DNA of 64,000 nt. Source: JAFDZV01 sp048594725 (GTDB lineage Bacteria; Bacteroidota; Ignavibacteria; OLB7). Below are positions 53,481-62,072 of this stretch, piece by piece (the first letter of the stretch is position 1; each line of letters opens with the position of its first letter). Under the pieces are notes generated by a model, which was given only the letters and a program-made list of their open reading frames with translations, was not told the origin of the DNA and did no database searches. Location of the stretch: positions 1 through 64,000 of the forward strand of contig JBMDXA010000237.1 in NCBI GenBank assembly GCA_048594725.1. The letters run 5' to 3'. The translations under genes and the position numbers were made by a program.

Positions 53481-53739
53481 ACTTTTTCCGGCGCTCGCGA
53501 CTATCCTCATCCCCCTCCTGCCACGGCCCGCCACTCTCCTTTCAATCGCAAGCCCCTGCTGCATGCACCGATTCTGCACTGTACGCTGACAACGGCGTTT
53601 CCGGCATGGCTGCACGGGTGACGGTGGCTGCATTCGAGCGGGTATCGGTTGCATGCTACAGAGGCATCCGGAATCGCCGATGGTCGATCGCCCCTAAACT
53701 CCATGCCACGTAGGGCAGATTGCGACATCCCATGGCCGA
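53481..53739. other. Region ahead of the Pho-box-like promoter
   Basis: No gene or recognised repeat seen. It separates the glgP-side repeats from the porin promoter. Confidence 0.5.
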
Positions 53740-53796
53740 GGTAATGATTTGGTAACATTGAGGTAATACAGCCATAACATTGGCCCGATACTTTTG
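53740..53796 (+). promoter_or_regulatory. Pho-box-like operator and promoter of the phosphate genes
   Basis: GGTAAT (53740), GGTAAC (53751), GGTAAT (53762) and CATAAC (53773) are spaced by exactly 11 bp, the helical-repeat spacing of Pho boxes bound by PhoB/PhoP-type regulators. On the other strand they read TTACC, like cyanobacterial and Bacillus Pho elements. TACTTTTG at 53789-53796 fits the Bacteroidota -7 element TAnnTTTG, so the repeats take the place of the -33 region. The leader to the porin ATG would be about 160 nt. Binding is inferred from spacing and context. Confidence 0.7.
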
Positions 53797-53962
53797 CGCG
53801 CCCTTACGAACGAAACCGGCATATCAGTGACCGGGTTCGCCGATAGGAACGCTGCTGCCGGCGGCGCGAAGAGTGCCCGCTCTTCGCTGGCCGCCCGTAC
53901 CGGCTGCATCGGCAGTGCCGGTGACGCCCGCGCAGCATCCACATCTTACTCCATAGGAACGT

Positions 53963-55273
53963 ATGAACCGTCGTGTACTCTCACTGCTGGTGGCGCTCGC
54001 CATCGGCACGGGCCTGCCGGCCGCATTCCCCGCCGTTGCCCAGACCAATTCCGCCGATTCCGCCAGACGGGGCTCCACCCCGCAGGAGATCGGCCGCGCG
54101 CTGGACGAGGCCGATGAACGCGCCACCAAGCTGGAGGGGGAGATCAACAAGCTCAAGGCATTGAAGATCTCCGGCTACGTGCAGTTCGAGTGGCAGCGCT
54201 TCAGCCAGACCGGCAGCGTGGGAGGCCGGGCCCTCTTCTCCGATGCGCGCCGCAACCTCTTCACCATCCGGCGCGGGCGCCTGAAGTTCCAGCACAAGCT
54301 GAACGATGTGATGAGCGGCGTGATCCAGACCGACATCACCGAGACCGGCGTGCGCATCAAGGACGCCTACGGGCTGTTCAACCTTCTGCCCGCCGAGGAG
54401 CTGACGGTGACGGCCGGATTGTTCAACCGCCCGAACCACGAGGTGGAATTCTCCTCCAGCAGCCGGGAATCCGCCGAGCGCGCGCAGGTGGTGCGGGCGT
54501 TCTATCCGGATGAGCGCGATCTGGGGGTGATGTTCTCCTCGCGCAAGGAACTGTTCGAGAACTTCGCCCCGAAGCTCCAGGTGGGAATCTTCAACGGCGT
54601 GGGAACCGCCGCCGAGACCGACGCCTACAAGGATATCATCGCGCGCCTCACCTTCCCGCTCCCGCTGGGCCGCACCTCCCCGGTGCATATCGACCTTGGA
54701 ACCTCCTTCTATTACGGCGGCATCCCGCAGACCGGCGACTCGGTCGTGCAGAGCGAGAACGGGGTGAAGAGCCTGGTGGCGAACACCGAGTCGGGCAGCT
54801 GGCCCGGCTGGGGCAACAGGGAGAATCTGAACGTGGAGGCGCAGATCTATCTGGATATCCTTCCGGTAGGCGGCACCATCATCAAGGGGGAATTCCTGAC
54901 CGGGCGCCGCCCGACCGCGGCAGTGGCCGGCCGCAGGGCCGATACGGTGAACTTCACCCCGGCGGTGGCAGCGCGCCCGTTCCAGATCCGCAACCAGATG
55001 GGCTACTACGCCTACTTCATCCAGAATTTCGGCTCCCGGTTCCAGATCGCCGCCAAATACGACTTCTACGACCGCAACACCGATCTCTCCGGCACCCAGG
55101 CAACCTCGCTCGATGATGCCGCCTACGGCGTGCTGGGCGTGGGAGGAAGCATCTTCGTCGATAACCTCCGGATCATGCTCTGGCACGAGATCCCGACCGT
55201 GGCCGCCAATGAAAACGGCCCCGAGGATGTCAAGGACGATAAGACGACCGTGCGATTCCAGTACAAGTTCTAG
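53963..55273 (+). CDS. Phosphate-selective porin (OprO/OprP-like)
   Basis: 436 residues with a signal peptide ending about FPAVAQ. A short N-terminal coiled coil (QEIGRALDEADERATKLEGEINKLKALK) precedes the barrel domain: ISGYVQFEWQRFSQ, RNLFTIRRGRLKFQHKLNDV, GLFNRPNHEVEFSSSSRE, RDLGVMFSSRK and a C-terminal KTTVRFQYKF ending in Phe, typical of outer-membrane insertion. The family is the phosphate-selective porin O and P. It heads the phosphate region behind the 11-bp-repeat operator; pstC begins about 520 bp downstream. Whether it is specific for phosphate, or a more general anion or polymer porin, is not shown. Confidence 0.88.
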   Translation: MNRRVLSLLVALAIGTGLPAAFPAVAQTNSADSARRGSTPQEIGRALDEADERATKLEGEINKLKALKISGYVQFEWQRFSQTGSVGGRALFSDARRNLFTIRRGRLKFQHKLNDVMSGVIQTDITETGVRIKDAYGLFNLLPAEELTVTAGLFNRPNHEVEFSSSSRESAERAQVVRAFYPDERDLGVMFSSRKELFENFAPKLQVGIFNGVGTAAETDAYKDIIARLTFPLPLGRTSPVHIDLGTSFYYGGIPQTGDSVVQSENGVKSLVANTESGSWPGWGNRENLNVEAQIYLDILPVGGTIIKGEFLTGRRPTAAVAGRRADTVNFTPAVAARPFQIRNQMGYYAYFIQNFGSRFQIAAKYDFYDRNTDLSGTQATSLDDAAYGVLGVGGSIFVDNLRIMLWHEIPTVAANENGPEDVKDDKTTVRFQYKF

Positions 55274-55794
55274 CCGGCGAGTCCGGGAGCCGAGGAGCCG
55301 AATATCAGGGTACGGGGGCCGCGCGCCGGCGGGTGTACGCTCTCTGCTACCGACTACTCTCTCCGTACCCGCTCCTCTCTCCAGCTCCCGGCTGCCGGCT
55401 GCTGGCTGTTCTCTCCGGATTCCGAAGCATACAATTTCCATATAGCCCGAGAAGCGCTCGGAAGAGGTTCCCGCGCATCTTCGCGCCCCTCCTTCTCCCC
55501 TGCTCGCCTCCGGGCTCCGCAGTCGTATCTTGCGAAACTGTTCCGGCCGAAGGGGCCGGGGAGTCACTGGCATGAATTATCGTGGGGTATTGCGGCCATC
55601 GCAGGGGGGCCGGCACGCCGGCGCCCGCAAGCACGGTCCGGATCAATACTTCATTACATACGACTCCAGCACGGAGGCATTGCCGGAATAGTCATAGCTT
55701 AAGGCTCCTCTGCGGAACAACCGCCGGGAGGGCTCTTACAGCGCCGAGCCATCCGTGCAGCCCCTCAGGTACGATTCCAAGCCTAATCTTTACC
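55274..55794. promoter_or_regulatory. Gap between porin and pstC with microrepeats and a promoter motif
   Basis: No pstS gene or other coding frame seen in this 520-bp gap. Degenerate GGGAGCCGAGGAGCCG and CCGGCTGCCGGCTGCTGGCTG units lie at 55285-55410. TATCTTG in CGTATCTTG (55524-55532) is a candidate -7 element 262 bp ahead of pstC. Confidence 0.5.
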
Positions 55795-56979
55795 ATGCCG
55801 GATCAACCTACTCAGCAGTCCACTCCGCCCGGCCCGGACACGCCCGGCACCCAGGAGAACCGCACCTCGCCGTCGCTGAAGCTCGCGCAGCGCCCCTCCT
55901 TTACCGAGCGAAGCCGGAATATCGGGGAGAGGATCGTCGAGATGGGGATCTTCTGCGTCGCCACGCTGTCGATCGTCTTCATCTTCCTGATCTTCTTCTT
56001 CATCTTCCGCGAGGCATCGCCGATCTTCTTCGGGGAGTCCAAGAAGAAGGAGAAACCGGCAGTGGTGGATCAGTATCTCCTGCCGGGAGAGACCCCTCCG
56101 GCCGCACCGGCCGATACCACCATGGCTGCCGCACCCGCCCCCGCGGCCGATACCGGCACGCCGGAGCGCCCCTGGTTCGTGGATGAAGGATATCCCCTGC
56201 TGGAACATGAGTCGCCGGTGAAGCTGGGATATCTGCTGCATGACAACTGGCAGCCGAATTCCGAGCACCCCCGCTACGGCATCTATCCGATCGTGGTAGG
56301 AACGCTGAAGACAACGTTCATAGCGCTTCTGATAGCCACGCCGCTGGGCATCCTGGCGGCGCTCTACACGGCGTTCTTCGCGCCGAAGCGCCTGCGCGAG
56401 ACGCTGAAGCCGGTGATCGAAATCCTGGCCGGATTCCCCTCGGTGGTGATAGGCTTCTTCTGCATGATGACCGTGGCAACGATCGTGCAGTCGATCACCG
56501 GCACCCCGAGCCGCCTGAACGCGGTGGTGGGAGGAATCGGCCTTGCGCTGGCGGTGATCCCGATCATCTATACCATCACCGACGACGCCCTGCGCGCGGT
56601 GCCCCTCTCCCTTCGCGAGGCGGCGCTTGCCATCGGCGCATCGGAATGGCAGGCGGCCTATCAGATCATGCTCCCGGCGGCCACCCCCGGTATCGTGGCG
56701 GCGGTGCTGCTGGGACTGGGACGCGCCTTCGGCGAGACGATGATAGCGCTCATCGCCACGGGCAACGCCGTGACGTTCAACTGGAACTTCTTCGATCCGG
56801 TGCGCACCTTCGCCGCCACGATCGGCGCGGAGATGGGCGAGGTGGTATTCGGCTCCCCGCATTACCAGGTGCTCTTTCTGCTCGGCATCATCCTGTTCGT
56901 CTTCTCGTTCGCCATCAACTTCGTCACGGAGTTCTACGTGAAGCAGCGTCTGATCAAGAAGTTCAGGGGGGGAGAATGA
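55795..56979 (+). CDS. pstC: Phosphate ABC transporter permease PstC
   Basis: 394 residues from the ATG at 55795; the frame opens at 55582 but the added part is not coding. Seen: a hydrophilic N-terminal tail, first helix (MGIFCVATLSIVFIFLIFFFIF), then a long loop of about 100 residues (KKKEKPAVVDQYLLPGETPP, Pro/Ala-rich, to YGIYPIVVGTLKTT), then the core permease with the EAA-type loop LSLREAALAIGASEWQAAYQIMLPAATPG. The loop lies on the periplasmic side and is much longer than in E. coli PstC. Overlaps pstA by 4 bp. Imports phosphate with PstA and PstB. Confidence 0.93.
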   Translation: MPDQPTQQSTPPGPDTPGTQENRTSPSLKLAQRPSFTERSRNIGERIVEMGIFCVATLSIVFIFLIFFFIFREASPIFFGESKKKEKPAVVDQYLLPGETPPAAPADTTMAAAPAPAADTGTPERPWFVDEGYPLLEHESPVKLGYLLHDNWQPNSEHPRYGIYPIVVGTLKTTFIALLIATPLGILAALYTAFFAPKRLRETLKPVIEILAGFPSVVIGFFCMMTVATIVQSITGTPSRLNAVVGGIGLALAVIPIIYTITDDALRAVPLSLREAALAIGASEWQAAYQIMLPAATPGIVAAVLLGLGRAFGETMIALIATGNAVTFNWNFFDPVRTFAATIGAEMGEVVFGSPHYQVLFLLGIILFVFSFAINFVTEFYVKQRLIKKFRGGE

Positions 56980-58103
56980 CAAGCCAGATGACATCCGGAA
57001 AGAAATCGGTTCTCGGGTTCTTCGCGATGCGCCTTCCGATGTTCGCGACGATCCTCATCATCCTGATCATCGCGCTGATTATCGGCAACTTCGTGATCTC
57101 CGGCGCAGGCTATCTGAGCTGGGAGTTCCTGACCGGCAGCCCCCGGAACATGAACACCGAGGGGGGCATCTTCCCGGCCATCTACGGCACGGTGCTGCTG
57201 GTGCTCATCATGACGCTGGCGGCGGTGCCGGTGGGAACGATCACGGCCATCTATCTTACCGAGTACGCCCGGCAGAACTCCTGGTTCGCCCGCACCATCC
57301 GCTTCGCGGTCAATACGCTCGCTGGCGTTCCCTCCATCGTCTTCGGCCTGTTCGGTCTCGGGTTCTTCATCCAGACCGTGGGCTCGCAGATCGACGAGGT
57401 GCGCTGGAACCAGCGCGTGGCAACCACCCGGTCGGAGCTTGAGCTTCCGGCCTCCCCTCTCAGCGATGGCAAGGTTGCCACCGTGGGGCAGGTGCAGGAG
57501 TATCTGAACAACTCCGAGTACGACTGGAGCGAGGAGATAAGCCGCCTGAACACGTTCCCGCGCGGAGACAGCGCCAGGGTGAACAACGATATCGTGGAGC
57601 GGTATCTTGCCAACTCCGTGGAGCTGCACTGGGGCAAACCGAACATCCTCTGGGCGGCGCTCACGCTGGCGCTGCTGACCCTGCCGGTGGTGATCGTCTC
57701 GGTAGAGGAATCGCTCCGGACGGTGCCGCGCGAGATCCGCGAGGCGAGCCTTGCGCTGGGGGCGACGAAACTGGAGACCATCCGCAAGGTGGTGGTGCCG
57801 AACTCCCTGACCGGTATCCTCACCGGCTCTATTCTGGCGATCGGCCGAGGTGCCGGCGAGGTGGCCCCCATCCTCTTTACCGGAGCGGTCTACTCGCTCC
57901 AGGAACTCCCGACCTCCATGAACGACCAGTTCATGCATCTCGGGTATCATCTCTACATCCTGGCTACGCAGTCGCCGGATGTGGAGGCCACGCAGCCGTT
58001 GCAGTATGCCACCACGCTGGTGCTGCTGGGGCTGACGCTTGCACTAAATTTTTCTGCGATCCTTCTCCGCTCACGCATCCGCCGCAGGCGGCAGCTCGCA
58101 TAA
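56976..58103 (+). CDS. pstA: Phosphate ABC transporter permease PstA
   Basis: 375 residues from the ATG at 56976 (ATGA overlap with pstC; GGGGGGAGA upstream). First helix MFATILIILIIALIIGNFVI, core helices around AVPVGTITAIYLTEYARQN and AGVPSIVFGLFGLGFFI, and the cytoplasmic EAA loop REIREASLALGATKLETIRKVVVP. Between the third and fourth helix regions is an insertion of about 85 residues (VGSQIDEVRWNQRVATTRS to VELHWGKPNILWAAL) absent from E. coli PstA (296 residues); topology places it in the periplasm. Partner of PstC and PstB. Confidence 0.93.
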   Translation: MTSQMTSGKKSVLGFFAMRLPMFATILIILIIALIIGNFVISGAGYLSWEFLTGSPRNMNTEGGIFPAIYGTVLLVLIMTLAAVPVGTITAIYLTEYARQNSWFARTIRFAVNTLAGVPSIVFGLFGLGFFIQTVGSQIDEVRWNQRVATTRSELELPASPLSDGKVATVGQVQEYLNNSEYDWSEEISRLNTFPRGDSARVNNDIVERYLANSVELHWGKPNILWAALTLALLTLPVVIVSVEESLRTVPREIREASLALGATKLETIRKVVVPNSLTGILTGSILAIGRGAGEVAPILFTGAVYSLQELPTSMNDQFMHLGYHLYILATQSPDVEATQPLQYATTLVLLGLTLALNFSAILLRSRIRRRRQLA

Positions 58104-58123
58104 CACAGCAATCAGCAGGCTTC

Positions 58124-58894
58124 ATGGCAAAGGAAGAACCTCAGACAAAGATCTTCAGCGACAAGCTCTCCCTGTTCTACGGCGAGAAGCAGGCGCTGCG
58201 CGATATCACCCTGAAGATGTACGCCAACAAGGTCACCGCATTCATCGGACCCTCCGGATGCGGCAAGAGCACGTTCATCCGGACGTTGAACCGGATGAAC
58301 GATCTGATCGAAGGGGTGAAGATCACCGGGCATACCTATATCGACGGCATCGATATCTACAGCCCTGGAGTGAACGTGGTGAACCTGCGCAAGCGCGTGG
58401 GCATGGTGTTCCAGAAATCCAACCCGTTCCCGAAATCGATCTACGAGAACATCGCCTACGGCCCCAGGATCAACGGCATCACCAGCAAGGCCGATCTGGA
58501 CGTGATCGTGGAGAAGAGCCTGCACGGCGCGGCGCTCTGGAACGAGGCCAAGGACCGACTTCACAACTCCGCGCTCGCCCTCTCCGGCGGCCAGCAGCAG
58601 CGCCTGTGCATCGCCCGCGCCATCGCGGTGAACCCGGAGATCCTGCTGATGGACGAACCCTGCTCGGCGCTCGACCCGATCTCCACCAGCAAGATCGAGG
58701 AGCTGATCTGCGACCTGAAGTCGGAGTACACGATCGTGATCGTGACCCACAACATGCAGCAGGCAGCACGCGTCAGTGATTATACCGCCTTCTTCTATCT
58801 GGGAGAACTGATCGAGTTCGATCTGACGCGCCGCATCTTCACCAACCCGGAACGCAAGCAGACAGAGGATTACATCACCGGCCGCTTCGGATAA
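58124..58894 (+). CDS. pstB: Phosphate ABC transporter ATPase PstB
   Basis: 256 residues with Walker A GPSGCGKST, PstB-type RTLNRMNDL after it, Q-loop FQKSNPFPKSIYENIAYG, signature LSGGQQQRLCIARAI, Walker B ILLMDEPCSALDP and H-loop IVTHNMQQA. Length and motifs match PstB closely. Supplies ATP hydrolysis for the PstCA channel. It starts 20 bp after pstA. Confidence 0.97.
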   Translation: MAKEEPQTKIFSDKLSLFYGEKQALRDITLKMYANKVTAFIGPSGCGKSTFIRTLNRMNDLIEGVKITGHTYIDGIDIYSPGVNVVNLRKRVGMVFQKSNPFPKSIYENIAYGPRINGITSKADLDVIVEKSLHGAALWNEAKDRLHNSALALSGGQQQRLCIARAIAVNPEILLMDEPCSALDPISTSKIEELICDLKSEYTIVIVTHNMQQAARVSDYTAFFYLGELIEFDLTRRIFTNPERKQTEDYITGRFG

Positions 58895-58992
58895 CGGGCA
58901 CGCCCCGCCCGCTCGCCCGGAACACGGGCATACCGGGCACACCGAAACAAAGGAAGAGCAGCAACCGATTTACCGACTACTTATCAACGACC

Positions 58993-59721
58993 ATGATCAA
59001 AGTTTTTGAAGAGGAACTGGACAAGCTCCGCACACGCATCATCAAGATGGGGAGCCTTGTCGATGAGCAGGTGGAATATGCCTTCCGCGCGTTGAACGAG
59101 TGGAACGTGGCGCTTGCCAGCCTGGTGATGGAGCGTGACGGAAAGGTGGACAAGCTGGACTTCAAGATCGAGAAGCAGTGCCAGCGGATCTTTGCGCTCC
59201 AGCAGCCGGTGGCCCGCGATCTCCGCCTTATCATGGCCGCTCTTCAGATCAACAGCGATCTGGAACGGATGGGAGATCTGGCGTTCAACGTGGCCCGCTC
59301 GGTGCAGGCCCTGCTGCCGGCCCGCCAGTTCGTGGAGCGCCTGGAGCTTACCCAGATGACCGATGCGGTGCACACGATGGTGCGCCATACCATCGACAGC
59401 TTCGTCAACAACGATCCGGAGCTTGCCATGACCATCATGCGCAGCGATCTGCGCGTGGACCAGTACGAGCAGCGGATCAGCCGCCAGATCATCGATATGA
59501 TGAAGGAGGAGCCGGAGTTCATCGAGGCCGGTGCCAACCTGATCGTGCAGCTCCGGAACATGGAGCGCCTGGCCGATCACGCCACCAATATCGCCGAGGA
59601 TGTGATCTTCTTCACCGAGGCCAAGATCATCCGCAACCGCTTCGATCAGGAGGCGTTCAAGGATCTTCAGCGGGAGTTCTACGCCGAGACCGATAACGAA
59701 GAGGAACGGGACGAGGCGTAG
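58993..59721 (+). CDS. phoU: Phosphate signalling regulator PhoU
   Basis: 242 residues, all helical, with two PhoU repeats: FEEELDKLRTRIIKMGSLVDEQ and LEFKIEKQCQRIFALQQPVARDLRLIMAALQINSDLERMGDLAFNV (metal-binding E/D residues), then the second repeat ending NMERLADHATNIAEDVIFF. PhoU couples the Pst transporter to the PhoR/PhoB two-component system in other bacteria. Last gene of the pst operon, followed by a stop-proximal microrepeat and a strong terminator. No phoR/phoB in the window. Confidence 0.95.
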   Translation: MIKVFEEELDKLRTRIIKMGSLVDEQVEYAFRALNEWNVALASLVMERDGKVDKLDFKIEKQCQRIFALQQPVARDLRLIMAALQINSDLERMGDLAFNVARSVQALLPARQFVERLELTQMTDAVHTMVRHTIDSFVNNDPELAMTIMRSDLRVDQYEQRISRQIIDMMKEEPEFIEAGANLIVQLRNMERLADHATNIAEDVIFFTEAKIIRNRFDQEAFKDLQREFYAETDNEEERDEA

Positions 59722-60064
59722 GGAATTTTTCGATTTGCGATTTTGGATTTTCGATTAGAACGGATTTCAATTGAGGGTATCGCTTGTGGCCCCCGTAGAT
59801 GCACCTATAGGTGCATCCCATCGGCTGGATGGTGATGAGGGCTTACGATAGAGACGAAGGGGGATATGGCTGATGGCCGTATCCCCCTTCGATAGTTTTA
59901 TGGCGTGCGATCGGAATGAAACGATAGCAGCGGATCGGAGATGGAGAGCATTTCCTCTAACCGGCACCTCCCTCTTCCGACTTCCAGATCCACACCCCGG
60001 ACTCCCGGACCCCGCACTCCTCCCCCGATCGAAAATCCGAAATCGCAAATCTCTTAATCGCCGG
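59722..60064. repeat. Repeats between convergent phoU and adk
   Basis: GATTTTCGATT-type units follow phoU within a few bases (59727-59760) and, in the opposite orientation, follow adk (60020-60060). A partial GTGGCCCCCGTAGATGCACC element lies at 59785-59812. The phoU terminator is at 59855-59900. No gene seen. Confidence 0.8.
59855..59900 (+). terminator. Terminator of the pst-phoU operon
   Basis: CGAAGGGGGATA (59855-59866) pairs with TATCCCCCTTCG (59880-59891), a perfect 12-bp stem, followed by ATAGTTTTATGG on the plus strand. It could also end reverse-strand adk transcripts, but its reverse-strand U-tract is poorer. Confidence 0.9.
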
Positions 60065-60628
60065 TCACGCAGCCTCGCTCTGATTGATGGCGTCGAGGAT
60101 GCGCTGGTGCACCTCCTCGATTTCCCCCACGCCGTTGACCTCGATCACATGATCGGCCTGGCGGAAATAATTGAGCACCGGTGCGGTCTCGTTGGTGTAG
60201 ACATCGAAGCGGGTGCGGATCACCTCTTCGGTATCATCGGCGCGGCCGCGCTTGAGCATCCGCTCCACCAGCTCGTCGATCGGGGCGGTAAGGTAGATCA
60301 CCCGGTCGACGCTCTTGCCCACCACGTTCAGGGCATCGGCGAGCGCCTGTGCCTGCGAAGCATTGCGCGGATAGCCGTCGAGGATGAAACCGTTGGCGCA
60401 ACGGGTCTCATTGAGCGCGTCTATCGCCACGGCGGTGGTCACCTCGTCGGGCACCAGGATGCCCTGGTCCAGATAGCGCTTCACTTCCACGCCGATCGGC
60501 TTGCCGGCAGCGATGGCTTCGCGGAAGATGGCCCCGGTAGAGATATGGGGAATGCCGAGGCGTTCGGCGAGAATCGCAGCCTGCGTCCCTTTGCCCACCC
60601 CGGGCGCGCCGAAGAGAATGATATTCAT
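60065..60628 (-). CDS. adk: Adenylate kinase
   Basis: 187 residues from the ATG at 60628 (MNIILFGAPG); the longer open frame is Arg-rich and rejected. Catalyses AMP + ATP to 2 ADP. P-loop GAPGVGKGTQ, AMP-binding STGAIFRE and FILDGYPRNASQAQAL, and a short LID (RGRADDTEEVIRTRFDVY) without zinc-binding Cys. This short, zinc-free form is common in Bacteroidota-like bacteria. Monocistronic; separated from cinA by a 13-bp inverted repeat. Confidence 0.95.
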   Translation of the reverse strand: MNIILFGAPGVGKGTQAAILAERLGIPHISTGAIFREAIAAGKPIGVEVKRYLDQGILVPDEVTTAVAIDALNETRCANGFILDGYPRNASQAQALADALNVVGKSVDRVIYLTAPIDELVERMLKRGRADDTEEVIRTRFDVYTNETAPVLNYFRQADHVIEVNGVGEIEEVHQRILDAINQSEAA

Positions 60629-60710
60629 AAGCTGGTTGTCAAGAGAGTATATGTATGAGATATGAGTTCGTTCGTTGATATACGGTATTGCCGGATGCGG
60701 CTGGGAGTTC

Positions 60711-60819
60711 TTAGTCCGCCGCCTGTGGCGGCTGTAGTGCTTAGTTCTTAGCATGACAACTCCAGTTCCCATGCCCACGCTACACTCTCATCCCAAGAAC
60801 TAAGGACTAAGAACTAAGC
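60711..60819. repeat. 13-bp perfect inverted repeat between adk and cinA
   Basis: GCTTAGTTCTTAG (60739-60751) is the exact reverse complement of CTAAGAACTAAGC (60807-60819); TTCTTAGTCC (60711-60720) likewise matches GGACTAAGAA (60804-60813). Between lies a GCCGCCTGTGGCGGC hairpin with CTGTAGTGC. The units begin close to the cinA stop at 60828. Confidence 0.85.
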
Positions 60820-60827
60820 TCTAAAAT

Positions 60828-62072
60828 CTAAGCACCCCCATCTGCTTCCATCGCCTCCCTGCGCGCCATCTCCAGCGCGGTGTTGGCCGCCCGCTGGCGG
60901 ATGTAGGAGCGCTCGCGGCCAAGCTGATAGCGCTCGGCACGGGCTCCCCGCCCGGAGGCAACCCCTATCCAGACGGTTCCCACCGGCTTCTCCGGCGTTC
61001 CCCCGTCCGGGCCGGCAATGCCGGTGACGGCGATGCCGATATCGGCTCCCAGGCGCTCGCGGGCGCCGCGGGCCATCGCCTCGGCCACCTCCCTGCTGAC
61101 CGCACCATGCTCCGCCAGCAGAGCCGGGTCCACCCCGAGCAGTTCGGTCTTTGCCTTGTTTGCGTAGGAGACCGCCCCGCCCAGATAATAGGCGCTGCTG
61201 CCGGGGGTCTCGGTGAGGAGTTCGCCGATCAATCCGCCGGTGCACGACTCGGCGGTGGCGAGCGTGAGGCCCCGTTGCTTCAGGGTCCGCCCGAGCGCGG
61301 CGGCGAGGGTCTCATCCTGCTCCCCGGCGATCCACTTCCCCGCCTTCTCCCGTATCAGCTCCAGCAACTGCGTGTAGCGGCCGCGCGCGTCCTCCCCCTG
61401 GCCCAGCCGCATCGCACGAAGCCGGATCACACCGGCCGAGGGAAGATAGGCAAGCGTGACATCGGCGTCCAGCAGCGGGATGCTTTCGATAAGATGATCG
61501 GCCAGACCGGACTCGGTGACGCCGGAGACCAGAAAGGTCTTCTGCTCGATATCACCGGCCAGCTTCCCGAGTTCCGGCACGATGCGATCCGAGAAGATCC
61601 CCCGCATCTCGCTCGGCACCCCGGGGAGCACGTAGACGGTCGCATCATAGAGCGTGAAGGCAAGCCCCGGCGCGCTCCCGTAGTCGTTCGGGATGACCCG
61701 GCATGCGACCGGCGCCATCGCCTGAAGGCGGCTGCGCTCGTTCATCGTGATGCCGCTGGCGGCAAAGCGTGCTTCGATCCGTTCCAGCTGCGCGGCATCC
61801 AGATCCATATCGCAGCCCAGAATATCGCAGATCGCATCGCGGGTGACGTCGTCGTGGGTAGGGCCCAGCCCTCCCCCCACGATCACCACGGCAGAGGTGG
61901 CGGCGGCCTTCTCGATCTCGCTCCGGATCAGCTCGCGGCGGTCGCCGATGGCAAGCACACGATCGATCCGCAGCCCGAGCCGCGTAAGCTGGTCTCCCAG
62001 CCATGAGGCATTGGTATTGACCACCTGGCCGATCAGGATTTCATCGCCGATAGAGAGGATAGTAGCGAGCAA
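60828..62072 (-). CDS. cinA: CinA-family protein (NMN amidohydrolase / ADP-ribose pyrophosphatase)
   Basis: 414 residues with two domains. N-terminal MoCF-type domain: GDEILIGQVVNTNASWLGDQL and GGLGPTHDDVTRDAICDIL, linked in the family to ADP-ribose pyrophosphatase activity. C-terminal PncC-type domain: TLATAESCTGGLIGELLTETPGSS and DIGIAVTGIAGPDGGTPEKPVGTVWIG, linked to NMN deamidation in NAD salvage. Length fits full-length CinA. Flanked on both sides by TTAGTTCTTAG microrepeats in opposite orientation. Confidence 0.93.
   Translation of the reverse strand: MLATILSIGDEILIGQVVNTNASWLGDQLTRLGLRIDRVLAIGDRRELIRSEIEKAAATSAVVIVGGGLGPTHDDVTRDAICDILGCDMDLDAAQLERIEARFAASGITMNERSRLQAMAPVACRVIPNDYGSAPGLAFTLYDATVYVLPGVPSEMRGIFSDRIVPELGKLAGDIEQKTFLVSGVTESGLADHLIESIPLLDADVTLAYLPSAGVIRLRAMRLGQGEDARGRYTQLLELIREKAGKWIAGEQDETLAAALGRTLKQRGLTLATAESCTGGLIGELLTETPGSSAYYLGGAVSYANKAKTELLGVDPALLAEHGAVSREVAEAMARGARERLGADIGIAVTGIAGPDGGTPEKPVGTVWIGVASGRGARAERYQLGRERSYIRQRAANTALEMARREAMEADGGA

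Noticed and set aside
50446..53481. 1011-codon open frame antisense to glgP
   Set aside because: Composition is rich in His, Arg, Gly and Pro with no domains, as expected for the shadow of a GC-rich gene; glgP is unambiguous on the other strand.
59855..59900. Riboswitch or attenuator before adk
   Set aside because: It lies after the stops of both convergent genes and has the form of a simple terminator.
60629..60778. N-terminal extension of adenylate kinase
   Set aside because: The added 50 residues are Arg/His-rich and lie in repeat DNA; the family starts at MNIILFGAPG.
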